From Algoriphagus sp. (GTDB taxonomy: Bacteria > Bacteroidota > Bacteroidia > Cytophagales > Cyclobacteriaceae): a stretch of 33,543 bases of DNA. The stretch is taken from contig NZ_JABXIN010000036.1 in NCBI RefSeq assembly GCF_013373065.1, forward strand, positions 1-33,543. Reading direction: 5' to 3'. The translations under genes and the position numbers were made by a program. Positions 16,062-25,081 of this stretch are shown in pieces. How positions within the stretch are numbered: position 1 is the first letter of the stretch; the number at the start of each line of letters is the position of its first letter. The notes under the pieces were generated by a model, which was not told the origin of the DNA, did no database searches, and saw only the letters and a list, made by a program, of their open reading frames with translations.

Positions 16062-18383
16062 ATGAAGGTTTCAATTTTCCAAATTCTTATTCTGACATCA
16101 GCCTCTTTTTTCTTTGCCTGTGATCAAAATGAAACCCAGGAAAAAAGTATCGGATCGGATGTAGTTATTTTGACCCAATCTCAAGGTTCAACATTAGGTT
16201 ACTCCAAATCTTCTGGAGTTCAACTCATCGAGGAAAATGGTCTTTTTTTCAAAGATTTAAATAAAAATGGGGCCTTGGATCTCTATGAAGATTGGCTCTT
16301 GGCAACTGAGGACAGGGCAAAGGATCTTGCGTCGAAAATGTCCAATGAGCAAATCGCAGGACTAATGCTTTACAGTTCCCATCAAGCAATTCCTGCAAAT
16401 CCCCAAGGATTCGGTGCCGGGACCTATGGAGGAAAACCCATTACAGATAGCGGAATGCCTTCTTCCACCATTTCGGATCAGCAAAAACAGTTTTTGGAGG
16501 AGGATCATCTTCGTCATGTGTTGATCACTCGAGTGGAAAGTCCAAAGGTTGCCGCAGAATGGAATAATAATGTGCAGGCTTTTGTGGAGGGGTTGGGATT
16601 AGGTATTCCCACCAATAACAGTTCGGACCCTCGACATGGTCCAGTGGCTAGCACAGAGTATAATGCAGGTTCCGGAGGACAAATTTCCATGTGGCCAGAA
16701 TCTTTGGGACTAGCAGCCACTTTTGATCCCCAATTGGTGGAGCGATTTGGAGAAGTCGCTTCGATGGAATACCGTGCACTTGGGATTTCTACTGCACTTT
16801 CTCCCCAAATTGATTTGGGGACCGAACCGCGTTGGAATCGAATCAAGGGGACTTTTGGAGAAGATTCAAGACTTTCAGCTGATATGGCCAGAGCTTACGT
16901 GGATGGATTTCAAACTTCAAAAGGTGAAGCTCAAATTTCTGGAGGTTGGGGCTATCATAGTGTCAACGCCATGGTTAAGCATTGGCCTAGTGGAGGTCCC
17001 GAAGAAGGTGGACGAGATGGTCACTTTGCTTACGGAAAATTTGCAGTATATCCAGGGAATAATTTTGAAGAACACTTGGTTCCTTTCACGGAAGGAGCAT
17101 TTAAGCTAGCTGGGGCTACTCAATCCGCTTCCGCAGTGATGCCCTATTATACAATTTCGGTTGGTCAGGATACTTTGGCAAATGGGTATTCAAAGTATCT
17201 GATCACAGACTTACTCCGAAATACCTATGGCTATGATGGCGTCGTATGTACCGACTGGTTGGTCATTGGAGACGAAGGGCCAAAGCCTGAAATTTTTGCG
17301 GGAAAACCCTGGGGAATGGAAGCCAAAACAAATCCTGAACGCCATTACCGAGTCTTGATGGCTGGGGGAGATCAATTTGGAGGTAATAATGATAAGATTC
17401 CCGTTTTGGAAGCTTTTAAAATGATGGAAAAAGAAATGGGGGCTGAGGCTGCTCGTGCGCGGATTGAGCAATCTGCAGTTCGCCTACTTCGCAATATTTT
17501 CAATGCTGGCCTATTTGAAAATCCGTATTTAGATCCAGAAAAAAGTCAGGCCTTTGTAGGGAATCCGGATTTGATGAAGGAGGGATATGAAGCCCAGTTG
17601 AAATCAGTAGTGCTTTTGAAAAATAAGGAGCAGGCTCTTCCGATTCGCGAAAAGAAAAAAGTGTACATCCCTCAAAAATTTATCCCTTCAACCACCAATT
17701 GGTGGGGAATCAGGAGTGAAGAAAAATGGGTGGATGCTGTCAATTTGGGGATTGCTTCCAAGTATGTGGATTTAGTAAATACATCAGATGAAGCAGATAT
17801 AGCACTGGTATTTGTGAATAGTCCTGAATCAGGTACGGGTTATGATCCAGCCGATCGTGAAAAAGGTGGAAATGGCTATGTTCCTATTTCTCTTCAATAT
17901 GAACCCTACACTGCGAGTTTAGCACGTGAACAAAGTTTGGCCTCAGGTGATCCTGTGATTGCTCCTGAAATTACTAACCGTAGTTATAAGGATAAGCGAG
18001 TGGAAACTTCTAATAATCAGGATTTAAAAACTATTCTGGAGACAAAATCCCAAATGAATGGAAAGCCAGTTATAGTGATTGTTAATGCAGCCAACCCGAT
18101 GGTCATGGCTGAATTTGAGTCCCAAGTGGATGGAATTCTCTTTCATTTTGGAGTCCAAGATCAGGTAGTTTTTGATCTATTAGCTGGAAAAGCGGAACCC
18201 TCAGCTTTACTTCCTGTTCAACTTCCGGCCTCCATGGAAACGGTGGAAACTCAATTTGAGGATGTTCCTCATGACATGGAGGTTCATGTGGATGAGTTGG
18301 GGAATTCCTATGATTTTGCTTTTGGAATGAACTGGTCGGGGGTGATTCAAGATGATCGGGTGGCAAATTATTCCAAAAAATAA
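16062..18383 (+). CDS. glycoside hydrolase family 3 lipoprotein (beta-glucosidase-like)
   Basis: A 773-residue protein with a lipoprotein signal peptide (FFFAC, Cys 20). The catalytic (alpha/beta)8 domain carries the family 3 nucleophile in YGYDGVVCTDW (Asp 398), preceded by RWNRIKGTFGED and a KHWPSGG variant of the usual KHFPGHG. The second domain starts near residue 520 (QLKSVVLLKNKEQALPI) and ends with GKAEPSALLPVQLPASMETV, as in GH3. A fibronectin-like third domain is absent or very short. The chain should release terminal beta-linked glucose or a related sugar at the cell surface or in the periplasm. It is divergent from the ThuA/PQQ lipoprotein with 161 bp between the starts. The altered KH motif suggests an unusual subgroup. 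Confidence 0.93.
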   Translation: MKVSIFQILILTSASFFFACDQNETQEKSIGSDVVILTQSQGSTLGYSKSSGVQLIEENGLFFKDLNKNGALDLYEDWLLATEDRAKDLASKMSNEQIAGLMLYSSHQAIPANPQGFGAGTYGGKPITDSGMPSSTISDQQKQFLEEDHLRHVLITRVESPKVAAEWNNNVQAFVEGLGLGIPTNNSSDPRHGPVASTEYNAGSGGQISMWPESLGLAATFDPQLVERFGEVASMEYRALGISTALSPQIDLGTEPRWNRIKGTFGEDSRLSADMARAYVDGFQTSKGEAQISGGWGYHSVNAMVKHWPSGGPEEGGRDGHFAYGKFAVYPGNNFEEHLVPFTEGAFKLAGATQSASAVMPYYTISVGQDTLANGYSKYLITDLLRNTYGYDGVVCTDWLVIGDEGPKPEIFAGKPWGMEAKTNPERHYRVLMAGGDQFGGNNDKIPVLEAFKMMEKEMGAEAARARIEQSAVRLLRNIFNAGLFENPYLDPEKSQAFVGNPDLMKEGYEAQLKSVVLLKNKEQALPIREKKKVYIPQKFIPSTTNWWGIRSEEKWVDAVNLGIASKYVDLVNTSDEADIALVFVNSPESGTGYDPADREKGGNGYVPISLQYEPYTASLAREQSLASGDPVIAPEITNRSYKDKRVETSNNQDLKTILETKSQMNGKPVIVIVNAANPMVMAEFESQVDGILFHFGVQDQVVFDLLAGKAEPSALLPVQLPASMETVETQFEDVPHDMEVHVDELGNSYDFAFGMNWSGVIQDDRVANYSKK

Positions 18384-18393
18384 CCTTACTATT

Positions 18394-18427
18394 AGCTCCT
18401 TCATGAAATCAAAAAAATGAAGGGGCT
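18394..18427. terminator. hairpin between convergent GH3 and galK genes
   Basis: AGCTCCTTCAT (18394-18404) pairs with ATGAAGGGGCT (18417-18427) with one G-U pair; the loop is A-rich. It lies between two converging stop codons, as a bidirectional terminator would, but neither strand has a strong T tract after the stem. Confidence 0.4.
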
Positions 18428-18430
18428 GCG

Positions 18431-19576
18431 TTAAAATATGTGAGCTCCATCTCCGATTTCGACAGAAATGAAGGAGGGAATAATGCCAAATTCCTTGGTG
18501 TAGGAGCTGCTAAGTTCTTCTAGAAAAGGTGCAACCTTTGATTTGCTGATCAAATTGATGGTACAACCTCCAAAGCCACCACCCATCATACGTGCCCCCA
18601 GAACTCCCGGGAATTTCCATGCTTTTTCAGCCAGAAAATCCAATTCTTGACAGCTGACCTCAAAATCTTTGCTTAGGCTTTGATGCGATTCCTTGAGCAG
18701 CTTTCCGAAAAATCCCAAGTTTTTTTCATTTAAGGCTTTAGCGGCTACTAAGGCGCGGTTGCATTCTGAAATGACATGCTTTGCTTTAGGAAAAAGACTT
18801 TCGGGAAGGATTTTTTGGACTTGAGGGAGGTCTGAAATGTTCAAATCCCGAAGTGTTTTTATTCCAGGAAAAGATCTTTTTAGTAATTCCACACTTTCTT
18901 CACAAGCTGCTCTTCGCTGATTATAGGCCGAATCTGCTAAGGAATGCTTTACATTAGAATTGACTAGTAAAACCGAATATTCGCCCAAATCAAGTGCGAT
19001 CTCTTCGTGTTGATTAGTCCGGCAATCCAAAAGCAAGGCTGTTTTTGCTTTCCCAAAAGCTGAGGCATAGGTATCCATAATTCCACAGTGAACTCCTGCA
19101 AATTGATGCTCTGAATTTTGGGAATAACGGGCAATTGATAATTTGCTCAGATTAAGCTCAAATAAGGCTGATAAAGCAGTTCCAATGGAAACGGAAAGTG
19201 CTGCGGATGAAGATAATCCCGCGCCTACAGGAATATTTCCCCCGATCACCATATCAAAACCTTCAAACTTGTAACCTGCCTGCTGAAGTTGAGCCAAAAA
19301 TCCCATCACGTAGGTGCTCCAGTGTCCTTTTCTAGGTGAAAAAGCTTGCCAGTCGAATGTTACTTCTTCTTCAAAATCGATTGAATATAAACGGCAGTAG
19401 GGAAGTTGATTCTTTTGAACGGCGCTCCAAATCCCAAATTGAATGGAAGCGGGAAGTACAAAGCCCTCTTGATAATCGGTGTGCTCCCCGATCAAATTGA
19501 TTCTTCCTGGAGCAAAGGCTAAAATCGGTTCAGTCTCAAAAAGTGAGACAAAGGTTTTCCTGATTTGGCCTTCCAT
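18431..19576 (-). CDS. galK: galactokinase
   Basis: From the ATG at 19576 the protein has 381 residues, the normal length. A longer frame reaching 19669 would run into the lacI-type gene and add 31 residues with no match to the family. The galactokinase signature GRINLIGEHTDY is at 24-35, the GHMP kinase ATP loop GGNIPVGAGLSSSAALSV at 112-129, CGIMD with the catalytic Asp 168, and MMGGGFGGCTINL near the C-terminus. It phosphorylates alpha-D-galactose to galactose-1-phosphate, the entry step of the Leloir pathway, in the cytoplasm. After CGIMD the sequence has TYAS where most enzymes have Q(F/L/Y). It lies 28 bp behind the LacI-family gene in the same operon. galT and galM are not in the window. 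Confidence 0.95.
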   Translation of the reverse strand: MEGQIRKTFVSLFETEPILAFAPGRINLIGEHTDYQEGFVLPASIQFGIWSAVQKNQLPYCRLYSIDFEEEVTFDWQAFSPRKGHWSTYVMGFLAQLQQAGYKFEGFDMVIGGNIPVGAGLSSSAALSVSIGTALSALFELNLSKLSIARYSQNSEHQFAGVHCGIMDTYASAFGKAKTALLLDCRTNQHEEIALDLGEYSVLLVNSNVKHSLADSAYNQRRAACEESVELLKRSFPGIKTLRDLNISDLPQVQKILPESLFPKAKHVISECNRALVAAKALNEKNLGFFGKLLKESHQSLSKDFEVSCQELDFLAEKAWKFPGVLGARMMGGGFGGCTINLISKSKVAPFLEELSSSYTKEFGIIPSFISVEIGDGAHIF

Positions 19577-19604
19577 ATCCTGGTATATTATAGAAAGTAG
19601 ACGC

Positions 19605-20627
19605 TTAGATCCGTTGGGAAGATTTTCTAGGAACCAAAGTCGTGTCCAAGACAATGGAAATCGGATCATCTGAAACTAATCCATCCAATTGGTCTAGAAG
19701 ATGACTTACTGCCAGCTTTCCCATTTCATAACCGGGTTGTGAAACAGTGGTTAAAGGAGGTTCAACTACTGCCGAGGTAGGATTATTAGTAAAGCCTGCC
19801 AAGGCGATTTGCTCAGGAACTTTTATACCAACGCTTTTCCAATAGGTCAAAACATCCACAGCCAAAGGATCGATCATACAAAAGACACCGTCTGGTAGCG
19901 GGTCCATGGCTGCAATTTCTTTTGCAATCCGAATATTATCAGCCTCAGTCAAGTCTGTAACCTTAATGAATTCTGGATTTTCTTCAATTCCATATTCCTT
20001 GAGTGCTTTTAAGTAGCCTTCTTTCCGTTTTTTAGAAATGTAGAGATCCTCAGGACCGGAAACATAGACGATGGAGCGACAGCCACTTTCTAACAAGTGG
20101 TTCGTCACCTGATAAGCACCACCAGCATCGTTGAAAGTCACTTTGGAAACGGGAATGTCTTCCTGAACACGGTCAAAAAGCACGAATGGTATTTCCCGAT
20201 TGTACAATTCAAAAAGATGCTCATAGTGATTCGTTTCCCGGCTTAGGGAAATCATCAAGGCATCTACCTGAGATGCTACTAAGGTTTTGATATTTGCGAT
20301 TTCCTGATCGATGGATTCGTTGGATTGGCAAATCATGACATTATACCCCCGCTTATTGGCAAAATCCTGAATTCCACTGATACAAGACGCAAAAAAGTGA
20401 GATGTGATTTCAGGGACGATAACGCCAAGGGTTTTGGTTCGACTGATTCGGAGACTTTGTGCAAGTAAATTAGGCTGATAATTCATCTCCTTGGCTGCTT
20501 CCACGATTTTTCGTTTCGTTTCTTCGTGGAGTTCAGGAGAATCCTTTAATGCCCGGGAAACAGTCGAGACGGAAACGCCTAACTTCTTGGCAATTTCCTT
20601 CATGGTGACTTGATGTCCTTTTTTCAT
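19605..20627 (-). CDS. LacI-family transcriptional regulator
   Basis: A 340-residue protein. The N-terminal HTH at about 8-27 (MKEIAKKLGVSVSTVSRALK) is followed by the hinge helix PNLLAQSLR (52-60) and a periplasmic-binding-protein-like sensor domain (TLGVIVPEITSHFF from 67, AGFTNN near 278). It should bind operator DNA as a dimer and respond to a sugar or sugar phosphate. Co-transcription with galK suggests control of galactose or galactoside use, and the nearby GH3 and sugar dehydrogenase genes are possible further targets. Palindromic sites lie about 90-115 bp upstream of its start. A second Met at residue 9 is too close to the HTH to be the start. Confidence 0.92.
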   Translation of the reverse strand: MKKGHQVTMKEIAKKLGVSVSTVSRALKDSPELHEETKRKIVEAAKEMNYQPNLLAQSLRISRTKTLGVIVPEITSHFFASCISGIQDFANKRGYNVMICQSNESIDQEIANIKTLVASQVDALMISLSRETNHYEHLFELYNREIPFVLFDRVQEDIPVSKVTFNDAGGAYQVTNHLLESGCRSIVYVSGPEDLYISKKRKEGYLKALKEYGIEENPEFIKVTDLTEADNIRIAKEIAAMDPLPDGVFCMIDPLAVDVLTYWKSVGIKVPEQIALAGFTNNPTSAVVEPPLTTVSQPGYEMGKLAVSHLLDQLDGLVSDDPISIVLDTTLVPRKSSQRI

Positions 20628-20712
20628 GCGTACCTAGTTTTGGCCCAAAAAGCGATAAATTCACTAATGATAGAATTACCAATTTTTGGGGTAAAAGGTT
20701 TGATTTTCTGTA

Positions 20713-20744
20713 ATTGCAATAGTCTGCTGTTAGCAATATTGCAA
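20713..20744. promoter_or_regulatory. palindrome cluster upstream of the lacI-type gene (operator candidate)
   Basis: ATTGCAAT (20713-20720) and GCAATATTGC (20733-20742) are perfect palindromes. Together TTGCAAT (20714-20720) and ATTGCAA (20738-20744) make a 7-bp inverted repeat with 17 bases between. The site is 86-117 bp upstream of the regulator start and may be its own operator. It lacks the central CG usual in LacI-family sites, so another regulator is possible. Confidence 0.35.
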
Positions 20745-20762
20745 AGTTTTTCTGAAATCCTA

Positions 20763-21740
20763 TTACTCTTGATATATTGTATACAAAACAGTTTCTCCGA
20801 CTGCTTGCAAAGGACGGGTATCAATCAAGTCCATATTGTCCTGATGAGTATGATGATAATGCCCAAACCCATATTGTGGGGAAAACTCAATGATGTCGAT
20901 CATAGGGATTTGTGCATACTCATTAACAAAAAGGTGATCATCCAAAATCTCCGGAGAATCCTGAGGAATGAAAAAGGATGAATGTCCCAATTTGGAAGCA
21001 TGATCCCAGACTTTTTTCAAAATTCCGGAAGCATAGCGACGGGAATATCCCTCCCGATAAAATCGTGCACCTTTTGCTCCTATCAAATCCACTAGTATTC
21101 CATAGTAGGCGGAGTAGTTTGGAACATGTTTATTTTTAGACCAATGCTGGGATCCTAGACACCACCAAATTTGGGAATTGTCCCGAACTCGTGCCGTCTC
21201 AGGTTCCCCATCATCCTCTCCGTCAAACAAGATAATATCAATTCCTACTTCTGGTTTTAAATCCTGTGTTCCGATCACCCGCGCAATTTCCAGTAAAACA
21301 CCCACACCGGATCCACCATCATTTGCTCCATCAATTGCTTCTTCCATGCGGTCGGTATCCTTGTCTGCAATTCGGCGAGTATCCCAATGGGCAGCAAGCA
21401 GGATTCGTTTGGAAGCTTCGGGATTATATGAGGCGATGATATTGGTCAAATCCCAGGTTTGTTTATCATAAGTGGTCGCCTGAAATTCTTGGGTTTGAAC
21501 ATTCCAGTTCCAAGATTCCAATTTAGAAATAATCCATTCCTTAGTATCTGTATGACCTTTTGTCCCCGGAACTCGCGGGCCAAAATCTACTTGCTTTTCA
21601 ATAAAGGAATAAGCCGAATCTGAAATGAAACTCGGATAAGGTTTGACTTCAACCGGAGCTATAGTTGTTTCAGTGCGTTGTTCGGATGAACAAGCCCAGA
21701 AAAAGACTAAGGCTAATAGAATCCAAAAATTATTCCTCAT
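20763..21740 (-). CDS. M28-family glutaminyl-peptide cyclotransferase-like lipoprotein
   Basis: A 325-residue protein with a lipoprotein signal peptide (FFWAC, Cys 17). The M28 zinc-site motifs are [11 protein letters not shown] (His 118), [15 protein letters not shown] (Asp 141), LFDGEDDGE (Glu 175 region) and HHTHQDNMD (His 297), plus DDHLFVN near 268. HWDTR-x-x-AD, GANDG-(A/G)-SGV and the C-terminal H-T-x-x-D-N are typical of single-zinc glutaminyl cyclases rather than of two-zinc aminopeptidases. The enzyme would cyclise N-terminal Gln of exported proteins to pyroglutamate in the periplasm. Its first 11 bp overlap the end of cysS, so it is translated from the same message. An aminopeptidase role is the alternative. 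Confidence 0.82.
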   Translation of the reverse strand: MRNNFWILLALVFFWACSSEQRTETTIAPVEVKPYPSFISDSAYSFIEKQVDFGPRVPGTKGHTDTKEWIISKLESWNWNVQTQEFQATTYDKQTWDLTNIIASYNPEASKRILLAAHWDTRRIADKDTDRMEEAIDGANDGGSGVGVLLEIARVIGTQDLKPEVGIDIILFDGEDDGEPETARVRDNSQIWWCLGSQHWSKNKHVPNYSAYYGILVDLIGAKGARFYREGYSRRYASGILKKVWDHASKLGHSSFFIPQDSPEILDDHLFVNEYAQIPMIDIIEFSPQYGFGHYHHTHQDNMDLIDTRPLQAVGETVLYTIYQE

Positions 21741-23223
21741 AAGCCCAGTCGATTCTATCCTTCATATCTTTCACCACAAACCCCATATCCTTCAATCCTG
21801 CGCGGATTTCATCTACTTTGGTATAATCACGGGCGGTTTTAGCCTCGCCGTATAATCTCAAAAGGAGATCGATCATGGATTCCTGGGTGTCTGCTTTTTC
21901 TTCAATTAAGCCAAGAATATCCACAACGAATGTGGTATAGGTATTTTTCAACTTTGAAAAAACCTCTTCGCCCAAAGCAGCACCCTTTAATTGTCCTGTA
22001 AAAATTGAGTTAATCTTTTTAAGCAAATTAAATAGGTGTCCAATAGCCTGAGCGGTATTAAAATCATCATCCATTGCCCGATAGGCATTGTTAATACTAG
22101 ATTCTATCTGCTGGATTTGTTTTTCATCTACAGGGATCGAATCATCAGCCTGATATTCCAAAAGATGAGCGGTTCGGAGGCCATTGATCATCTTTTTGTA
22201 ACCCTTCTGTGCAGCTTTCAACGCCTCATTGGAAAAATCCAAGGTAGAGCGATAATGGGCTGTCAACATAAAGTAGCGGATGGTCATTGGACTATAGGCC
22301 TGCTCAAGTAGGGCATGATTACCTGTGAAAAGCTCCTGAAGGGTGATAAAGTTGCCCAGAGATTTCCCCATCTTTTGTCCGTTGATGGTAATCATGTTAT
22401 TGTGCATCCAGTAGCGGGCAGGATCCTGATGATTGCAGGCGTTTCCTTGTGCTATTTCACATTCATGATGCGGGAACATCAAATCCATTCCGCCTCCATG
22501 AATGTCAAATTGAGTTCCCAGATACTTGGAGCTCATGGCTGTACACTCCAAATGCCAACCAGGAAAACCTAATCCCCAAGGAGAATCCCACTTCATGAGA
22601 TGCTCCGGAGCAGCTTTTTTCCAAAGTGCAAAATCGACAGAATTTCGCTTTTCACCTTGACCATCCAAGTCTCTTGTGCCACTGATCAACTCATCCAGTA
22701 CTCGTCCAGAGAGTTTTCCATATTGGTATTGGTTGTTGTATTTCAAAACATCAAAGTAGACCGAACCATTGACTTCATAGGCTAATCCTTCCTTGAGAAT
22801 TGCTTCCACCAGGGCAATCTGCTCTGGAATATGTCCGGTAGCTCGAGGTTCGATACTCGGTTTCCAAGTATTAAGGACTGCCATATCCCGATGGTAGGTG
22901 TCGGTATATTGCTGAGCAACTTCCATAGGTTCAAGTTGCTCGAGCTTGGCTTTTTTGGCAATCTTATCTTCACCTTCGTCCGCATCTCCCGTTAAGTGAC
23001 CCACGTCGGTAATGTTTCGGACATAACGAACCCGATAACCCAAATGCGTCAGGTATCGGTTTACTGTATCAAAAGTGACTGCAGGCCGTGCGTGTCCCAA
23101 ATGGGCATCTCCATAGACGGTAGGTCCACAGACATACATACCCACAAAAGGAGGATTGATGGCTTGGAACTCTTCTTTTTCCCTGGACAGGGTATTGTAT
23201 AACTTCAGGTGATGTGACTTCAT
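21730..23223 (-). CDS. cysS: cysteinyl-tRNA synthetase
   Basis: A 497-residue class I synthetase. The N-terminal zinc/active-site [13 protein letters not shown] holds Cys 32 and the HIGH-type HLGH at 41-44. [12 protein letters not shown] and [10 protein letters not shown] carry the other zinc ligands, and the KMSKS loop appears as KMGKS at 284-288. It charges tRNA-Cys with cysteine in the cytoplasm. The length and motif order are normal. The start at 23223 is well placed before [12 protein letters not shown]. The final 11 bp overlap the glutaminyl cyclase gene. A terminator at 23403 separates it from purH upstream. Confidence 0.97.
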   Translation of the reverse strand: MKSHHLKLYNTLSREKEEFQAINPPFVGMYVCGPTVYGDAHLGHARPAVTFDTVNRYLTHLGYRVRYVRNITDVGHLTGDADEGEDKIAKKAKLEQLEPMEVAQQYTDTYHRDMAVLNTWKPSIEPRATGHIPEQIALVEAILKEGLAYEVNGSVYFDVLKYNNQYQYGKLSGRVLDELISGTRDLDGQGEKRNSVDFALWKKAAPEHLMKWDSPWGLGFPGWHLECTAMSSKYLGTQFDIHGGGMDLMFPHHECEIAQGNACNHQDPARYWMHNNMITINGQKMGKSLGNFITLQELFTGNHALLEQAYSPMTIRYFMLTAHYRSTLDFSNEALKAAQKGYKKMINGLRTAHLLEYQADDSIPVDEKQIQQIESSINNAYRAMDDDFNTAQAIGHLFNLLKKINSIFTGQLKGAALGEEVFSKLKNTYTTFVVDILGLIEEKADTQESMIDLLLRLYGEAKTARDYTKVDEIRAGLKDMGFVVKDMKDRIDWAYEE

Positions 23224-23402
23224 AAGTACGAATTACGATGAGCGGATGATCCGTGGTTCAACGAAGCTGCAAATTAGTGGAAAAAAGGGGGAGATTAAAG
23301 TTAAAAATGGTGAGTCCAAAGGTTAAAAACTCTCATTCCTCGAATCGCAGGGTTGAATTTTCTTTTTTCGGTTCACTTTCAATTTTTCTCAGAAGCAAAA
23401 AA

Positions 23403-23426
23403 ACCTCTGGCATATTCACCAGAGGT
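23403..23426 (-). terminator. intrinsic terminator of purH
   Basis: ACCTCTGG (23403-23410) pairs with CCAGAGGT (23419-23426) around eight bases. On the minus strand it is followed by a T tract (the A run at 23397-23403). It is 34 bp past the purH stop. Confidence 0.8.
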
Positions 23427-23459
23427 CTTTATACTTTTCTCTTAAAACTAGATTCTCAA

Positions 23460-24986
23460 TTAATGCTTGAAGTGTCTCACACCAGTCATTACCATGCTCA
23501 TTCCATGAGCGTCGCAATAGTCTATGCTATCCTGGTCTTTGATGGACCCTCCAGGTTGGACAACAGCGGTAATTCCTTCTTTATCGGCGATCTCTACACA
23601 ATCCGGGAAGGGGAAAAAGGCGTCTGATGCCATTACAGCACCTTTCAAGTCAAAGCCAAATTCCTTGGCCTTGATGATTGCCTGCTTCAAGGCATCCACT
23701 CGGGAAGTTTGTCCTACTCCAGAAGCAAATAATTGAGAGTCATTACTCAATACAATAGTATTGGACTTGGTGTGCTTGCATACTTTTGCTGCGAAAACCA
23801 AGGCGTCTAGTTCTTTCTCTGTTGGAGCTACTTTGGTAACCACTTTGAAATCCGCTTTGCTTTCTGTAGCTAAATCTTTGTCTTGTTCGATTACACCATT
23901 TAAAAGCGTTTTGATCATTTTGGTGCCTGGCAATGCCATTTTTTGGCGAAGCAAGATTCTGTTTTTCTTTCCTTTCAAAAGCTCTAAGGCCTCCTCAGTG
24001 AAATCAGGTGCGATCAATACTTCGAAGAATAGCGAATGCATTTCCTCAGCAGCTGCTTTGTCCACGGTTCGATTGGTCACCAATACTCCTCCAAAAGCAG
24101 AAACGGTATCAGCCGCAAAAGCTTTTTGATAAGCTTCTTTTACCGTTGCAGCAGTTGCGCAACCGCAGGCATTGGTATGTTTCAAAATCGCAAATGCCGT
24201 CTGGTCAGGGAACTCGGCAATCAAATTCACCGCAGCATCAATATCTACCAAATTGTTATAGGAAAGCTCCTTTCCATTCAACTGATCAAAAAGATCATCC
24301 AAATTTCCGTAGAAATGAGCGGCTTGATGTGGGTTTTCTCCGTAGCGAAGGGCTTTGGATCTGTTTTCAGAAACCTTCAAAGCCGGGATATTTTCGCTTT
24401 GGTTAAAGTAGTTGAAAATATGTGTATCGTAATTCGAAGAAACTTGGAAGGCTTGAGCAGCAAAATAGCGTCGGTCTTCCAGGGTTGTTCCTCCGCCTTG
24501 TGATTCCAATTTTGCTTCCAATTCACCATATTGATCTTTGGAGGCGACAATGACTACATCCTTGAAATTTTTGGCTGCAGCCCGAATTAGGGAAATTCCC
24601 CCGATATCAATTTTTTCAATAATGTCAGCCTCAGGAGCTCCGGAAGCCACTGTTTCCTCAAATGGATATAAATCTACAATCACTAAATCGATGGCAGGAA
24701 TGTCATATTCTGCGGCTTGCGATACATCGCCTTCATTTTCTCTTCGGTAGAGAATCCCTCCAAAAACTTTTGGATGAAGAGTTTTCACTCTTCCACCGAA
24801 AATGGAAGGATAGCTAGTCAATTCTTCAACCGGAATGACTTCCGCTCCTTGTTCTTCGATAAATTTCTGAGTTCCGCCAGTGGAGTAAATTTTAACTCCA
24901 TGCTTTTTGAGTAAGGCAATAATCGGTTCTAGATTGTCTTTATAAAAGACTGAAATGAGTGCAGATTGAATTTTTTTGACAGCCAT
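23460..24986 (-). CDS. purH: bifunctional AICAR formyltransferase / IMP cyclohydrolase
   Basis: A 508-residue protein of normal length. The N-terminal MGS-like cyclohydrolase domain, about 1-195, has SALISVFYKDNLEPII, IYSTGGTQKFIEEQG and GGRVKTLHPKVFGGIL. The formyltransferase domain has RYGENPHQAAHFYG, then FAILKHTNACGCA with the catalytic Lys 269-His 270 pair, and ends DAFFPFPDCVEIADKEGITA, VQPGGSIKDQ and MVMTGVRHFKH. It carries out the last two steps of IMP synthesis using 10-formyl-tetrahydrofolate. It has its own promoter and terminator. purN lies about 3.3 kb away on the same strand. Confidence 0.98.
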   Translation of the reverse strand: MAVKKIQSALISVFYKDNLEPIIALLKKHGVKIYSTGGTQKFIEEQGAEVIPVEELTSYPSIFGGRVKTLHPKVFGGILYRRENEGDVSQAAEYDIPAIDLVIVDLYPFEETVASGAPEADIIEKIDIGGISLIRAAAKNFKDVVIVASKDQYGELEAKLESQGGGTTLEDRRYFAAQAFQVSSNYDTHIFNYFNQSENIPALKVSENRSKALRYGENPHQAAHFYGNLDDLFDQLNGKELSYNNLVDIDAAVNLIAEFPDQTAFAILKHTNACGCATAATVKEAYQKAFAADTVSAFGGVLVTNRTVDKAAAEEMHSLFFEVLIAPDFTEEALELLKGKKNRILLRQKMALPGTKMIKTLLNGVIEQDKDLATESKADFKVVTKVAPTEKELDALVFAAKVCKHTKSNTIVLSNDSQLFASGVGQTSRVDALKQAIIKAKEFGFDLKGAVMASDAFFPFPDCVEIADKEGITAVVQPGGSIKDQDSIDYCDAHGMSMVMTGVRHFKH

Positions 24987-25022
24987 TTTTGGAATGGATT
25001 GGGTTGAATTTCAATGAAGTTG

Positions 25023-25030
25023 CAAAGGTA
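25023..25030 (-). promoter_or_regulatory. -7 element of the purH promoter
   Basis: TACCTTTG on the minus strand matches TAnnTTTG exactly, 37 bp before the purH start. The -33 region is only T/C-rich with no clear TTTG, so the call rests on the -7 box and its position. Confidence 0.4.
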
Positions 25031-25081
25031 GAAAAAAAGGAGAGAAGGCTAAGGAAAAATTGGGGTTTATCCCTCCTTTGT

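Noticed and set aside
19577..19669. Longer galK start at 19669
   Set aside because: The extra 31 residues overlap the end of the LacI-type coding region and do not match galactokinase N-termini; the ATG at 19576 gives the normal length.
24008..24503. Two long plus-strand frames (132 and 155 residues) inside purH
   Set aside because: Antisense shadows of a well-conserved purine gene; no start signal, unusual Cys/Ser/Gln-rich composition.
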